Source: Cytophagales bacterium | Lineage (GTDB): Bacteria; Bacteroidota; Bacteroidia; Cytophagales; Cyclobacteriaceae | Direction of reading: 5' to 3' | Length of the DNA stretch: 5,698 nucleotides | NCBI GenBank assembly: GCA_003504855.1 | Contig: DNZD01000242.1 | Span: 1-5,698, forward strand | Shown here: piece by piece, positions 1 to 5,698 of the stretch | How the letters are laid out: every line of letters begins with the position of its first letter | Numbering within the stretch: the first letter of the stretch is position 1 | Made by a program: the position numbers and the translations under genes | The notes under the pieces: model-generated | The model's input: only the letters and a program-made list of their open reading frames with translations | Told to the model about the DNA's origin: nothing | The model's database searches: none

Positions 1-647
1 TGACCTGATTTTGCTGAGAGCATGAAGATGGCAAACCCGGTGGAGTCTGTGGTGACGCGGGCAACTTCTGCGCCGCTGGTCTCACGGACTACATATTCCA
101 CGGCCGGGGGGCCAACGAGTGCAATGCGGTTATTATATCCTTCGACCATCTGCCCACCTTCCGGATAGAAGCCGGGCTGTTCAGGGAATGATGTGGCAAG
201 TTTCTTCTTGGTTACTATCCTGAGTTTCTTTTGATAAAACCAGCTATCGCCTGCGTTCTTCATCCAATCGGTATAGGCCAGTAGTCGGTATTCTCCGGGG
301 GGAAGTCGCTTGCTGATAGCGAGCTGATTGTTGCCTTTACCCTCTTTCACTTTAAACCGGGCACGCTGAACAGTACTGCCGTTTCCGGCGATGAGGTCAA
401 CGTTGATCAACTGATTGCCTTTGACGGGGGTTAGGTCTTCCCGGGTATACCAGATGGCAAAAAAGGCGGTGTCACCTGGAGCATATAGTGGTTGGTTGAA
501 TGCCATGCTGATCCGTACCGGTTGATAGCGAACCCGGTATTGTTCATAACTGCGTTGGAGGTCTTGCAGAAAATCAGCAGGCGCCAGCGCCGAAGAAGCA
601 ACTAGAACGATGATTATGAATGGAAGGAGATGCCGGGTAGTTTTCAT
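1..647 (-). CDS. Secreted macroglobulin (MG2)-like exoprotein, N-terminal part (runs off left edge)
   Basis: Reading down from an ATG at 647-645, the frame stays open to the window edge and gives 215 residues; the C-terminus is outside. Residues 1-22 form a signal peptide: MKTTRH, then a hydrophobic stretch, then ALA before PADF. There is no lipobox cysteine, so signal peptidase I export is expected. A beta-rich domain follows, with a YAPGDTAFF motif near residues 55-63, PPGEYRLLAYTDWMKN near 116-131, and FYPEGGQMVEGYNNRIA near 160-176. From family knowledge, this order (MG2-like strand pattern, an R-x-Y-T-x-W/Y-M-x-N motif, then FPEGG) is typical of large Bacteroidota exoproteins with macroglobulin-like domains, some ending in a TonB-plug-like domain. 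Whether this one does cannot be seen. It starts 45 bases after the preceding lipoprotein gene and is probably co-transcribed with it. There is no clear Shine-Dalgarno sequence, which is usual in this phylum. Its biochemical function is unknown. Confidence 0.8.
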   Translation of the reverse strand, partial: MKTTRHLLPFIIIVLVASSALAPADFLQDLQRSYEQYRVRYQPVRISMAFNQPLYAPGDTAFFAIWYTREDLTPVKGNQLINVDLIAGNGSTVQRARFKVKEGKGNNQLAISKRLPPGEYRLLAYTDWMKNAGDSWFYQKKLRIVTKKKLATSFPEQPGFYPEGGQMVEGYNNRIALVGPPAVEYVVRETSGAEVARVTTDSTGFAIFMLSAKSG

Positions 648-692
648 GCGTTAAAAAATCGGATTCAAGTTAAATAAAATAAGTGCCGCAGC

Positions 693-1709
693 CTATCCGC
701 CGCTCAGGGTAATTGAGTTTGGGAATAGACCCTGGCAGGTATTTTTGGTAGGATCGTAATTGGCAGTCGCAGGCGACAATTGCAGTACCGGAATGTATTC
801 AGGCCTGGGAACGTCGCTCTTGTCTATATAGATGCCATTGGAGTTCGAAGATGTGGCATAAAATAACCCATATAGCGGGGTCTCTTGACCGGCAATTTGT
901 GTAAAGTTGTTTGGCACCTTACCCGTGATGGGTTGGAATAAACTCGTGGTACCGGTTAGCTGCGCGCCCACGATTCTCCAGAAGTCGTAGGCTTGTCGTG
1001 AAAGACTGCGCTGACTTACTTTGGCATAAACGCCATGTTGAAAGGTCCAGCCGGTGACGGGAACATACATCGCCTTAACGCCTTTGAATTGGCCTTCGTG
1101 AACCAGTTGATCATTGCTCACGACAGGTACCGGGTTCACCAGATCTGCGAGACAGGTGCAGCACGGAATGTCCGTTTGATAAAGTCCGTTAAATTTCCAG
1201 AGGAAGTTGTAGTGGTTGCGGCTTCCGGACGTCGCATCAAAGTAAATGTCATATCCGTACTCCGTGGTGCCATTGGATCTTTGGGTCTGGCGGAAGGTGT
1301 AGTATACTTTTTCAACAACGCCAGAGGGGTAGAGGGTGTCTGGTTTGGATTCGTAGATACGGCCGTCTAGCAGTTCAATGTGCAATGTGTACACCCGTCC
1401 CACCACGCCGGTAATGAAATTGGTATAATAGAATCCTTTGTTCCCCTTTTCTGTCAGAACGTCCGTTATTCCCTGGTTGTCGCGAAGGGTCATCGATTTT
1501 ACTGATATGGGTATTCGGAATGATGATTTGGATTCAATATCAAAGGCTTGGGTTACTTTGATCAGGTAGGGTCCGGGTTCGTCTGAAATAAAACCATCAA
1601 TGACAACCGGATAAGCAGCCGGGGTAGGAACGGGTATGGTGATCCGATCAACACAGGCGGCGCAACCGATGATGAGTAGTATTCCCGTGAATGTGCTTCG
1701 GCAAAACAT
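693..1709 (-). CDS. DUF4249-type lipoprotein, shortest and most divergent copy (copy 4 in transcription order)
   Basis: A 338-residue protein with ATG at 1709-1707 and TAG at 695-693. The signal peptide ends in IIGCAACVD. Cys19, followed by VD, aligns with the lipid cysteine of the other copies, but Cys16 (I-I-G-C) is a better lipobox, so the modified residue is uncertain. Core family blocks are present: VIDGFISDEPGPY near residues 36-48, TGVVGRVYTLHIELLDGRIYES, KPDTL, a C-terminal-half AYDFW, SLFQPITGK near 255-264, and GLFYATS. The copies average about 374 residues; this one is shorter because most of the cysteine-rich insert is absent, leaving only PCCTCL (cysteines 183, 184, 186). The KPxYW(V/T)D tail is replaced by SITLSGG. 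It starts 4 bases after the stop of the preceding copy, so the two are probably translationally linked. The role is inferred as an outer-membrane-anchored accessory lipoprotein of the receptor upstream; DUF4249 has no established biochemical activity that I know of. Confidence 0.88.
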   Translation of the reverse strand: MFCRSTFTGILLIIGCAACVDRITIPVPTPAAYPVVIDGFISDEPGPYLIKVTQAFDIESKSSFRIPISVKSMTLRDNQGITDVLTEKGNKGFYYTNFITGVVGRVYTLHIELLDGRIYESKPDTLYPSGVVEKVYYTFRQTQRSNGTTEYGYDIYFDATSGSRNHYNFLWKFNGLYQTDIPCCTCLADLVNPVPVVSNDQLVHEGQFKGVKAMYVPVTGWTFQHGVYAKVSQRSLSRQAYDFWRIVGAQLTGTTSLFQPITGKVPNNFTQIAGQETPLYGLFYATSSNSNGIYIDKSDVPRPEYIPVLQLSPATANYDPTKNTCQGLFPNSITLSGG

Positions 1710-1713
1710 GTCA

Positions 1714-2859
1714 CTAATCTACCCAGAAATCCGGTTTGACATTGGTGGCATTGGGGTACAAATCGAAACAACTCAGGTCTGTACCTCCTAACGGAATGGG
1801 GGTAAACAAGGATGTCGGTACCACCATATCTCGTGTGATGACCATGCGCAATTGTCGCGCACCGGCCGCATAAAAAATGCCAGTTACTGGTGTAGGTGAT
1901 CCACTGATCTGCTTGAACTGTGTGGCAATTTTTCCGGTAATGGGTTGAAAGATACTACCAACGGCCTCCTGTTGATTTTTGATGACTTTCCAAAACCGGT
2001 AGGATTGCTGACTGAGTGTGAGCATGGTAACATGAACATACATCTTGTGCATGAGCAGTAACGGACTGACTGGCACCCGGTAAACGGGGACTGCTTGAAA
2101 CCTGGAGGCACCATGCCTGAATGAATTATCACTCAACACCAACCTGCCATTGTACAAATCGTACCAACACGTGCAACAGGAACACGGTTTTACCTGGGCG
2201 TAGTTTGGCGATCGGCTGGTGCCTGTATTGTACAAACCAGAACAAGGAGGAACGAAACTGCACTGATTATTATCCTGTACATAGCATTTGCTCTTGGCCT
2301 GATTCACAAGTTCTGGATGCGTGTCAACCTGAAACGTTCCTTTGGTCGTCCACAAAAAAGCATTGGTGGATGCAAGACCTGAATTGGCGTTGGCAAGAAC
2401 ATCAAAACCCCAGCCGCTGGATGTGGCATAGAGTCCGTTTCCAGTTTCGTTTAATTCATAGTAGATGCTGTCCAGGTTACCGGCATGCAAAAGGGTATCC
2501 GCGAAGGATTCGTAAACCTTGCCGTTGTTCAGTTCAACCTGCAGGGTGTATACCCTTCCGACCACTCCTTGAATGGAAGCCGTCTTATAGACACCCTCTC
2601 CCTGAGGCACAAGGTCCTCCACGGTACCGACATTATCAGAAATGGTTATACGCTTGACATTTTCGGCGATGCGAGTGGATACTTTCGCATCAATATCGAA
2701 TGAACTGCTGACCTGTACTGTGTAGGGACCTGGAAGATCGGTGATGTGACCATCTATTACCAACGGCAAATCTTCCAGACGGCCTGTATCAAAGAAAATC
2801 GCATCAACGCAAGAGATCAGGGTAAAGAAAAGTAGAATGGATTGTAAAGACTTGTTCAT
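1714..2859 (-). CDS. DUF4249-type lipoprotein with cysteine-rich insert (copy 3 in transcription order)
   Basis: A 381-residue protein. I chose the ATG at 2859-2857; the frame also opens at a TTG at 2877, but starting there adds MCPVIE before a normal lipoprotein leader (MNKSLQ, hydrophobic run, L-I-S-C17-V-D). Type II signal peptidase processing at Cys17 is expected. Family blocks are VIDGHITDLPGPY, QGVVGRVYTLQVEL, YES plus ADTL, SYRFWK, SIFQPITGK near residues 300-308 and GIFYAAG. The cysteine-rich insert has C192, C200 and C206, then C226-S-C-C-T-C231-W232. A further cysteine, C364, lies 17 residues from the end, and the tail reads KPDFWVD. That makes eight non-lipid cysteines in the mature chain, an even number compatible with disulfides in the periplasm or on the surface. 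The gap to the preceding copy is 64 bases. The specific function is unknown; a receptor-partner role is inferred from position. Confidence 0.9.
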   Translation of the reverse strand: MNKSLQSILLFFTLISCVDAIFFDTGRLEDLPLVIDGHITDLPGPYTVQVSSSFDIDAKVSTRIAENVKRITISDNVGTVEDLVPQGEGVYKTASIQGVVGRVYTLQVELNNGKVYESFADTLLHAGNLDSIYYELNETGNGLYATSSGWGFDVLANANSGLASTNAFLWTTKGTFQVDTHPELVNQAKSKCYVQDNNQCSFVPPCSGLYNTGTSRSPNYAQVKPCSCCTCWYDLYNGRLVLSDNSFRHGASRFQAVPVYRVPVSPLLLMHKMYVHVTMLTLSQQSYRFWKVIKNQQEAVGSIFQPITGKIATQFKQISGSPTPVTGIFYAAGARQLRMVITRDMVVPTSLFTPIPLGGTDLSCFDLYPNATNVKPDFWVD

Positions 2860-2923
2860 TTCGATCACTGGGCACAATCATCCGTGGCCTTATTTCCGCC
2901 ACATTGCAACAGATTCCGTTCCG

Positions 2924-4045
2924 CTAATCTACCCAATATTCAGGCTTCGTGGTACTTGAATTACCGTACTTCTTCAGGCAACTATTTTTGTAGGGAAGAT
3001 CAGGTTGTGTGAGGATAACATATTTCTCCAGGTCCAGCCGATCTATAAACAAAGCATGTTTAGAAATGGAAGCAGCATAGAATAGGCCTTCAATGGCTGC
3101 CGGATTACCAGCGGTCTGCACAAAGTTGCCCTGCACTTTGCCGGTGATGGGTTGAAACAAACTACCCGTTCCTTTACGCTGATCGTTCACAGCTTTCCAG
3201 AAGCGGAATGCACGATCGGATAGACTTAGTTGTTGTACTTCCGCATGCACTTTATGCATGAAGGTAAATTCATCCACCGGCATATATCCTACCTTGATTC
3301 CTTTGAAACGCCCGCCATTCACAAACTGATTTTCGCTCAATACGAGATCGGGATTTACCATGGTAGCCCAGCATTGGCAGCAGGTGCAGGATCGTACTTT
3401 CCTCATGCGTGATGAATCATCCAGGCGCCATCCGCTACATTGGAGTGGCTTTGGACATCGACCATCTGCACAAATAGTGTCATATAGTTCAGGATTGGTT
3501 TCGATCTGAAAGGTGCCACGAAACTTCCACATGAAACGGAAATTGCTGCCTTGTTCAGGTGAGGAGTCGAACAAAATATCGAGCCCCTGCTGCATCCTGC
3601 CATCCTCGGTCACAGTAGTATGATAGGTATAATAGACACTGTCTACCTTTCCCGGTCTCATAAGGGTGTCCGGCACAGACTCATATACACGGCCGTCCAG
3701 CAACTCCACCTTAATATGATAGGCCCTGCCCAGAATACCGCGCATGCTATTCGCTTTGGTCCCGGTGCGGTAGACGCCAGGGGCAACCTGTGTGAGCACC
3801 TCGCTATTGCCCACATTGTCAAACATGGTGACGCGCTGCGCCGAGAAAGTGGATTTGAATACGAGACTGGATTGTACGTCGAAGGAGAGATTGAGCCTGA
3901 CTTCGTAGGGCCCGGGATTATCAGAAATATATCCGTCGATGGCGAGTGGAAAAGTGGCAGGCAAAGGAATCGAAATATCCAGCGGATCAATGCAGGTGAC
4001 CATCACCAGGCCAATGAATACGAGCAGCAGCGAAATAATCCTCAT
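2924..4045 (-). CDS. DUF4249-type lipoprotein with cysteine-rich insert (copy 2 in transcription order)
   Basis: A 373-residue protein with ATG at 4045-4043 and TAG at 2926-2924. The leader MRIISLLLVFIGLVMVTC has a lipobox-like V-T-C at Cys18, followed by IDP, the commonest start of mature DUF4249 proteins. Shared blocks are AIDGYISDNPGPY, GILGRAYHIKVELLDGRVYES, PDTL, FRFWK, SLFQPITGK near residues 293-301 and GLFYAAS. The insert has C192, C197 and C203, then C220-T-C-C-Q-C225-W226. C356 lies 17 residues from the end and the tail is KPEYWVD. The first half diverges most from its sisters around FDVQSSLVFKSTFSAQR, where the others read FDI followed by acidic and lysine residues. It starts 66 bases after the stop of the preceding copy, one of the two longest gaps in the array, but no supported promoter is seen there. 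It is probably anchored in the outer membrane; its ligand is unknown. Confidence 0.9.
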   Translation of the reverse strand: MRIISLLLVFIGLVMVTCIDPLDISIPLPATFPLAIDGYISDNPGPYEVRLNLSFDVQSSLVFKSTFSAQRVTMFDNVGNSEVLTQVAPGVYRTGTKANSMRGILGRAYHIKVELLDGRVYESVPDTLMRPGKVDSVYYTYHTTVTEDGRMQQGLDILFDSSPEQGSNFRFMWKFRGTFQIETNPELYDTICADGRCPKPLQCSGWRLDDSSRMRKVRSCTCCQCWATMVNPDLVLSENQFVNGGRFKGIKVGYMPVDEFTFMHKVHAEVQQLSLSDRAFRFWKAVNDQRKGTGSLFQPITGKVQGNFVQTAGNPAAIEGLFYAASISKHALFIDRLDLEKYVILTQPDLPYKNSCLKKYGNSSTTKPEYWVD

Positions 4046-4111
4046 AGTGGTCGAGCTGCAAATTTAAAATTCATGGTTCACCGCCGGATACACCCAATGG
4101 GGTGGTTTTTA

Positions 4112-5215
4112 TCAGTCGGTCCAGTACGCCGGCTTAATCGTTGTTGCGTTGGGAAACAACTTGCGGCAATCATCAGTGAAAGGCAATGACACATCGGGGA
4201 TGATGTTCTTCAGCGGCACATCATCGCGCGTAATGAATGTGCTGGCCTTCACAATGGAGGTGGCATAAAATATCCCATCAATGGGTGCCTCCGGGCCGTT
4301 GATTTGAACGAAGTTCCCAGCCACTTTGCCAGTGATGGGTTGAAATAAACTGGATGATGCACTCTTCTGGGCTTTCACTCCTTTCCAGAATTCATAGGAC
4401 TGTCGGGACAGACTGAATTGTTGTACCTCCGCATGCACCTTGTGCAGGAAGGTCCATTGGTTCACCGGCACGTAATTGGCCTGCACACCGGTGTACACTC
4501 CGTCCTTTACAAATTGCCCTTCCGAAAGGACCAATTCTGTATTAAAAAAGTCATACCAGCAGGAGCAACAGGTACAAGGTCCAATCTGCTCCAGGGAGGT
4601 GTTAAATCCGCTGCAAGCAGGAGGCCGGGGGCAACTGCTTTCGCCGCAGGTTTCCGTATGTAGTGAAGGAACAGTCTCCGCCTGAAACGTGCCTACGAAT
4701 TTCCATAGAAAGAAGTAGCTCTTCTTTGAACCTGCCGTGGAATTGAACAACACATCAAACCCATACTTTGATGAGCCATCGTTATTGGTATCCTCGCGAA
4801 ACTTCGTGTACACTTTGTCAATCGACCCGGCAGACTGCAGGGTATCTGGAATGGATTCATAAATCCTGCCATCGAGCAACTCGAGGCGTATCTTATATGC
4901 ACGGCCCACTACCCCGCGGATGCCATTCGCTGCCGTACGATACACTCCGGTAGAAGGGTTGGACAGGTCTTCCTTATTGCCCGCATTATCGGAAATGGTG
5001 AGTTTCTTGAGGTTGATGGGAGTCTTGATGGATTGCTTGGACTCGATATCAAATGCCTTGGTAACCTGAATGGTGTAAGGCCCCGGCTGGTCGGAGATAA
5101 AACCATCGATTACAATGGCATAGTTGGCCACCGTGCCGGTGTCAATGATGATTCGATCCACGCAGGCCGCGCATAGCAATATCAGGACAATGGAAATTGA
5201 GCGAAAACGGTGCAT
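4112..5215 (-). CDS. DUF4249-type lipoprotein with cysteine-rich insert (copy 1, next to the receptor)
   Basis: A 367-residue protein. I chose the ATG at 5215-5213; an in-frame GTG at 5221 would directly abut the receptor stop and add only MP. The leader MHRFRSISIVLILLCAAC ends in C-A-A-C18-V-D. The -3 residue is cysteine rather than the usual leucine, but Cys18 aligns with the lipid cysteines of the sister proteins. Family blocks are VIDGFISDQPGPY, IRGVVGRAYKIRLELLDGR, YES plus PDTL, SYEFWK, SLFQPITGK near residues 287-295 and GIFYATS. The cysteine-rich insert has C190, C195 and C201, then C214-T-C-C-S-C219-W220, with C350 17 residues from the end and a KPAYWTD tail. It begins 6 bases after the receptor stop, the usual receptor-lipoprotein coupling, so it may be the ancestral partner. 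Its N-terminal third is closest to that of the copy at 693-1709. Function beyond receptor association is unknown. Confidence 0.9.
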   Translation of the reverse strand: MHRFRSISIVLILLCAACVDRIIIDTGTVANYAIVIDGFISDQPGPYTIQVTKAFDIESKQSIKTPINLKKLTISDNAGNKEDLSNPSTGVYRTAANGIRGVVGRAYKIRLELLDGRIYESIPDTLQSAGSIDKVYTKFREDTNNDGSSKYGFDVLFNSTAGSKKSYFFLWKFVGTFQAETVPSLHTETCGESSCPRPPACSGFNTSLEQIGPCTCCSCWYDFFNTELVLSEGQFVKDGVYTGVQANYVPVNQWTFLHKVHAEVQQFSLSRQSYEFWKGVKAQKSASSSLFQPITGKVAGNFVQINGPEAPIDGIFYATSIVKASTFITRDDVPLKNIIPDVSLPFTDDCRKLFPNATTIKPAYWTD

Positions 5216-5221
5216 GGGCAC

Positions 5222-5698
5222 TTAGATCTTAAAGCTGTAAGAGATGGAAGGAAGTGCAGTGCCGATGATGGCAAGGCGATAAGGTCTCAGGATACCCGGT
5301 CGAACTTCCTTAAAGAAGATAGTATACGGATTCTTTCTTCCATACACATTGTAAATGGAAATGGTCCAGGTGCCGTCCCAGAACTTCTTGCGTTTGTGGT
5401 TGCCCTCTATAACCAAAGCAAGGTCTAGCCGGTGATAATCCGGAATACGGAACTGGTTGCGGTCTGAGAATGAGGAGACGGTAAAGTTATCTACTGTAAA
5501 TGCTGACAGTGGCAAGGTGATGGGTCGCCCGGTGCGGTAGGTAAAACCACCAGTAAAGAAGAACCGTCGGGTGATATTGTATTTCCAGTTCAGGTTCACC
5601 ACATGGGGCTGGTCATAGTTGGAAGCATATTCTTTTCCATTGTTAATGGTCTCCGTAGGATAAAGGCCTTGGATGGTGCGAAGTGAACGGGAATACGC
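5222..5698 (-). CDS. TonB-dependent outer-membrane receptor, C-terminal part (runs off right edge)
   Basis: The frame is open from the right edge to a TAA at 5224-5222 and gives the last 158 residues; the start, plug and any N-terminal carboxypeptidase-regulatory-like domain lie outside. The sequence alternates as outer-membrane beta strands do. Recognisable blocks are TINNGKEYASNYDQPH near residues 17-32 of the visible part, a strand with TYRTGRPITLP near 53-63, RNQFRIPDYHRLDLAL near 80-95, a basic turn NHKRKKFW, WTISIYNVYGRKNPYTIFF near 111-129, and a final strand PSISYSFKI. From family knowledge, the RIPDYHRLDL and YN-x-Y-x-RKN blocks mark the barrel end of Bacteroidota TonB-dependent receptors that precede DUF4249 genes. 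The barrel would import or bind a ligand using energy from TonB-ExbBD. The substrate is unknown. It is followed after 6 bases by the first lipoprotein gene. Confidence 0.9.
   Translation of the reverse strand, partial: AYSRSLRTIQGLYPTETINNGKEYASNYDQPHVVNLNWKYNITRRFFFTGGFTYRTGRPITLPLSAFTVDNFTVSSFSDRNQFRIPDYHRLDLALVIEGNHKRKKFWDGTWTISIYNVYGRKNPYTIFFKEVRPGILRPYRLAIIGTALPSISYSFKI

Larger units (their letters stand above)
693..5215 (-). repeat. Tandem array of four paralogous DUF4249 lipoprotein genes
   Basis: Four genes in the same orientation encode proteins that align over their whole length, so this is a gene-scale direct repeat. Similarity also survives at the DNA level around the (S)LFQPITGK codons, where the plus strand reads as variants of GTGATGGGTTGAAATAAACT at about 924-944, 1936-1955, 3144-3163 and 4332-4351. 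Another shared block encodes ELLDGR near 1360, 3690 and 4865. The copies are otherwise well diverged, so this is an old expansion and not a recent or assembly-generated duplication. The spacers between copies are not alike. Confidence 0.85.

Noticed and set aside
2121..2657. Open frame of 178 codons on the plus strand, rich in Cys, Trp, His and Arg.
   Set aside because: It is antisense to the lipoprotein gene at 1714-2859. Its composition reflects the complement of that gene's cysteine-rich insert and no family is recognisable.
2860..2923. Weak inverted repeat GTGGC/GCCAC on the minus strand in the 64-base gap, considered as an intra-operon terminator.
   Set aside because: The 5-base-pair stem with a 9-base loop is not followed by a T run, so it has no terminator character.
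4059..4066. TAAATTTG on the minus strand, an exact match to the Bacteroidota -7 consensus TAnnTTTG, upstream of the gene starting at 4045.
   Set aside because: There is no TTG -33 element at about 19 bases upstream, and the implied leader would be only a few bases. One 8-base degenerate match in AT-rich spacer is expected by chance.
4091..4110. Short hairpin CACCC-AATG-GGGTG followed by five T on the plus strand, in the gap between two lipoprotein genes.
   Set aside because: The T run is on the plus-strand side, so it would terminate transcription opposite to all genes here. The stem is only 5 base pairs and no plus-strand gene leads into it.
2860..4111. The two longest gaps (64 and 66 bases) are nearly equal, suggesting a duplicated spacer unit.
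   Set aside because: Comparing the two spacer sequences shows no shared blocks, so the equal length looks coincidental.
3620..4189. Open frame of 189 codons on the plus strand.
   Set aside because: It lies antisense to the well-supported lipoprotein gene at 2924-4045 and the end of the next one. Its translation has low complexity, no recognisable domain and no start signal, so it is a shadow frame.

Overview
The window looks like a Bacteroidota chromosome segment. A Chitinophagaceae-like or related environmental lineage is plausible, but the genus cannot be read from the sequence. The signs are a TonB-dependent receptor of the type that carries DUF4249 lipoproteins downstream, four DUF4249-type lipoproteins, a large-exoprotein N-terminus typical of this phylum, and starts without strong Shine-Dalgarno sequences.

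Every gene I can support lies on the minus strand, so transcription runs from the right edge to the left edge. In that order they are: the last 158 residues of a TonB-dependent outer-membrane receptor (5222-5698, open at the right edge); four tandem paralogous DUF4249-type lipoproteins (4112-5215, 2924-4045, 1714-2859 and 693-1709); and the first 215 residues of a secreted macroglobulin-like exoprotein (1-647, open at the left edge). Gaps between genes are 6, 66, 64, 4 and 45 bases. No convincing terminator sits between them, which fits a single operon. No stretch longer than about 70 bases is without a gene.

Inferred joint role: the receptor is the outer-membrane transport barrel, and the lipoproteins are accessory or ligand-capturing partners anchored near it, comparable in position (not in fold) to SusD beside SusC. 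The terminal gene is a secreted or surface protein often found near such loci. The substrate cannot be inferred.

The most notable point is the fourfold expansion of the lipoprotein behind one receptor. Three copies share a cysteine-rich insert ending in C-x-C-C-x-C-W, plus one cysteine exactly 17 residues from the C-terminus. The last copy (693-1709) has lost most of the insert and the common C-terminal tail. There are no RNA genes, CRISPR arrays, insertion sequences or tRNAs that I can see.
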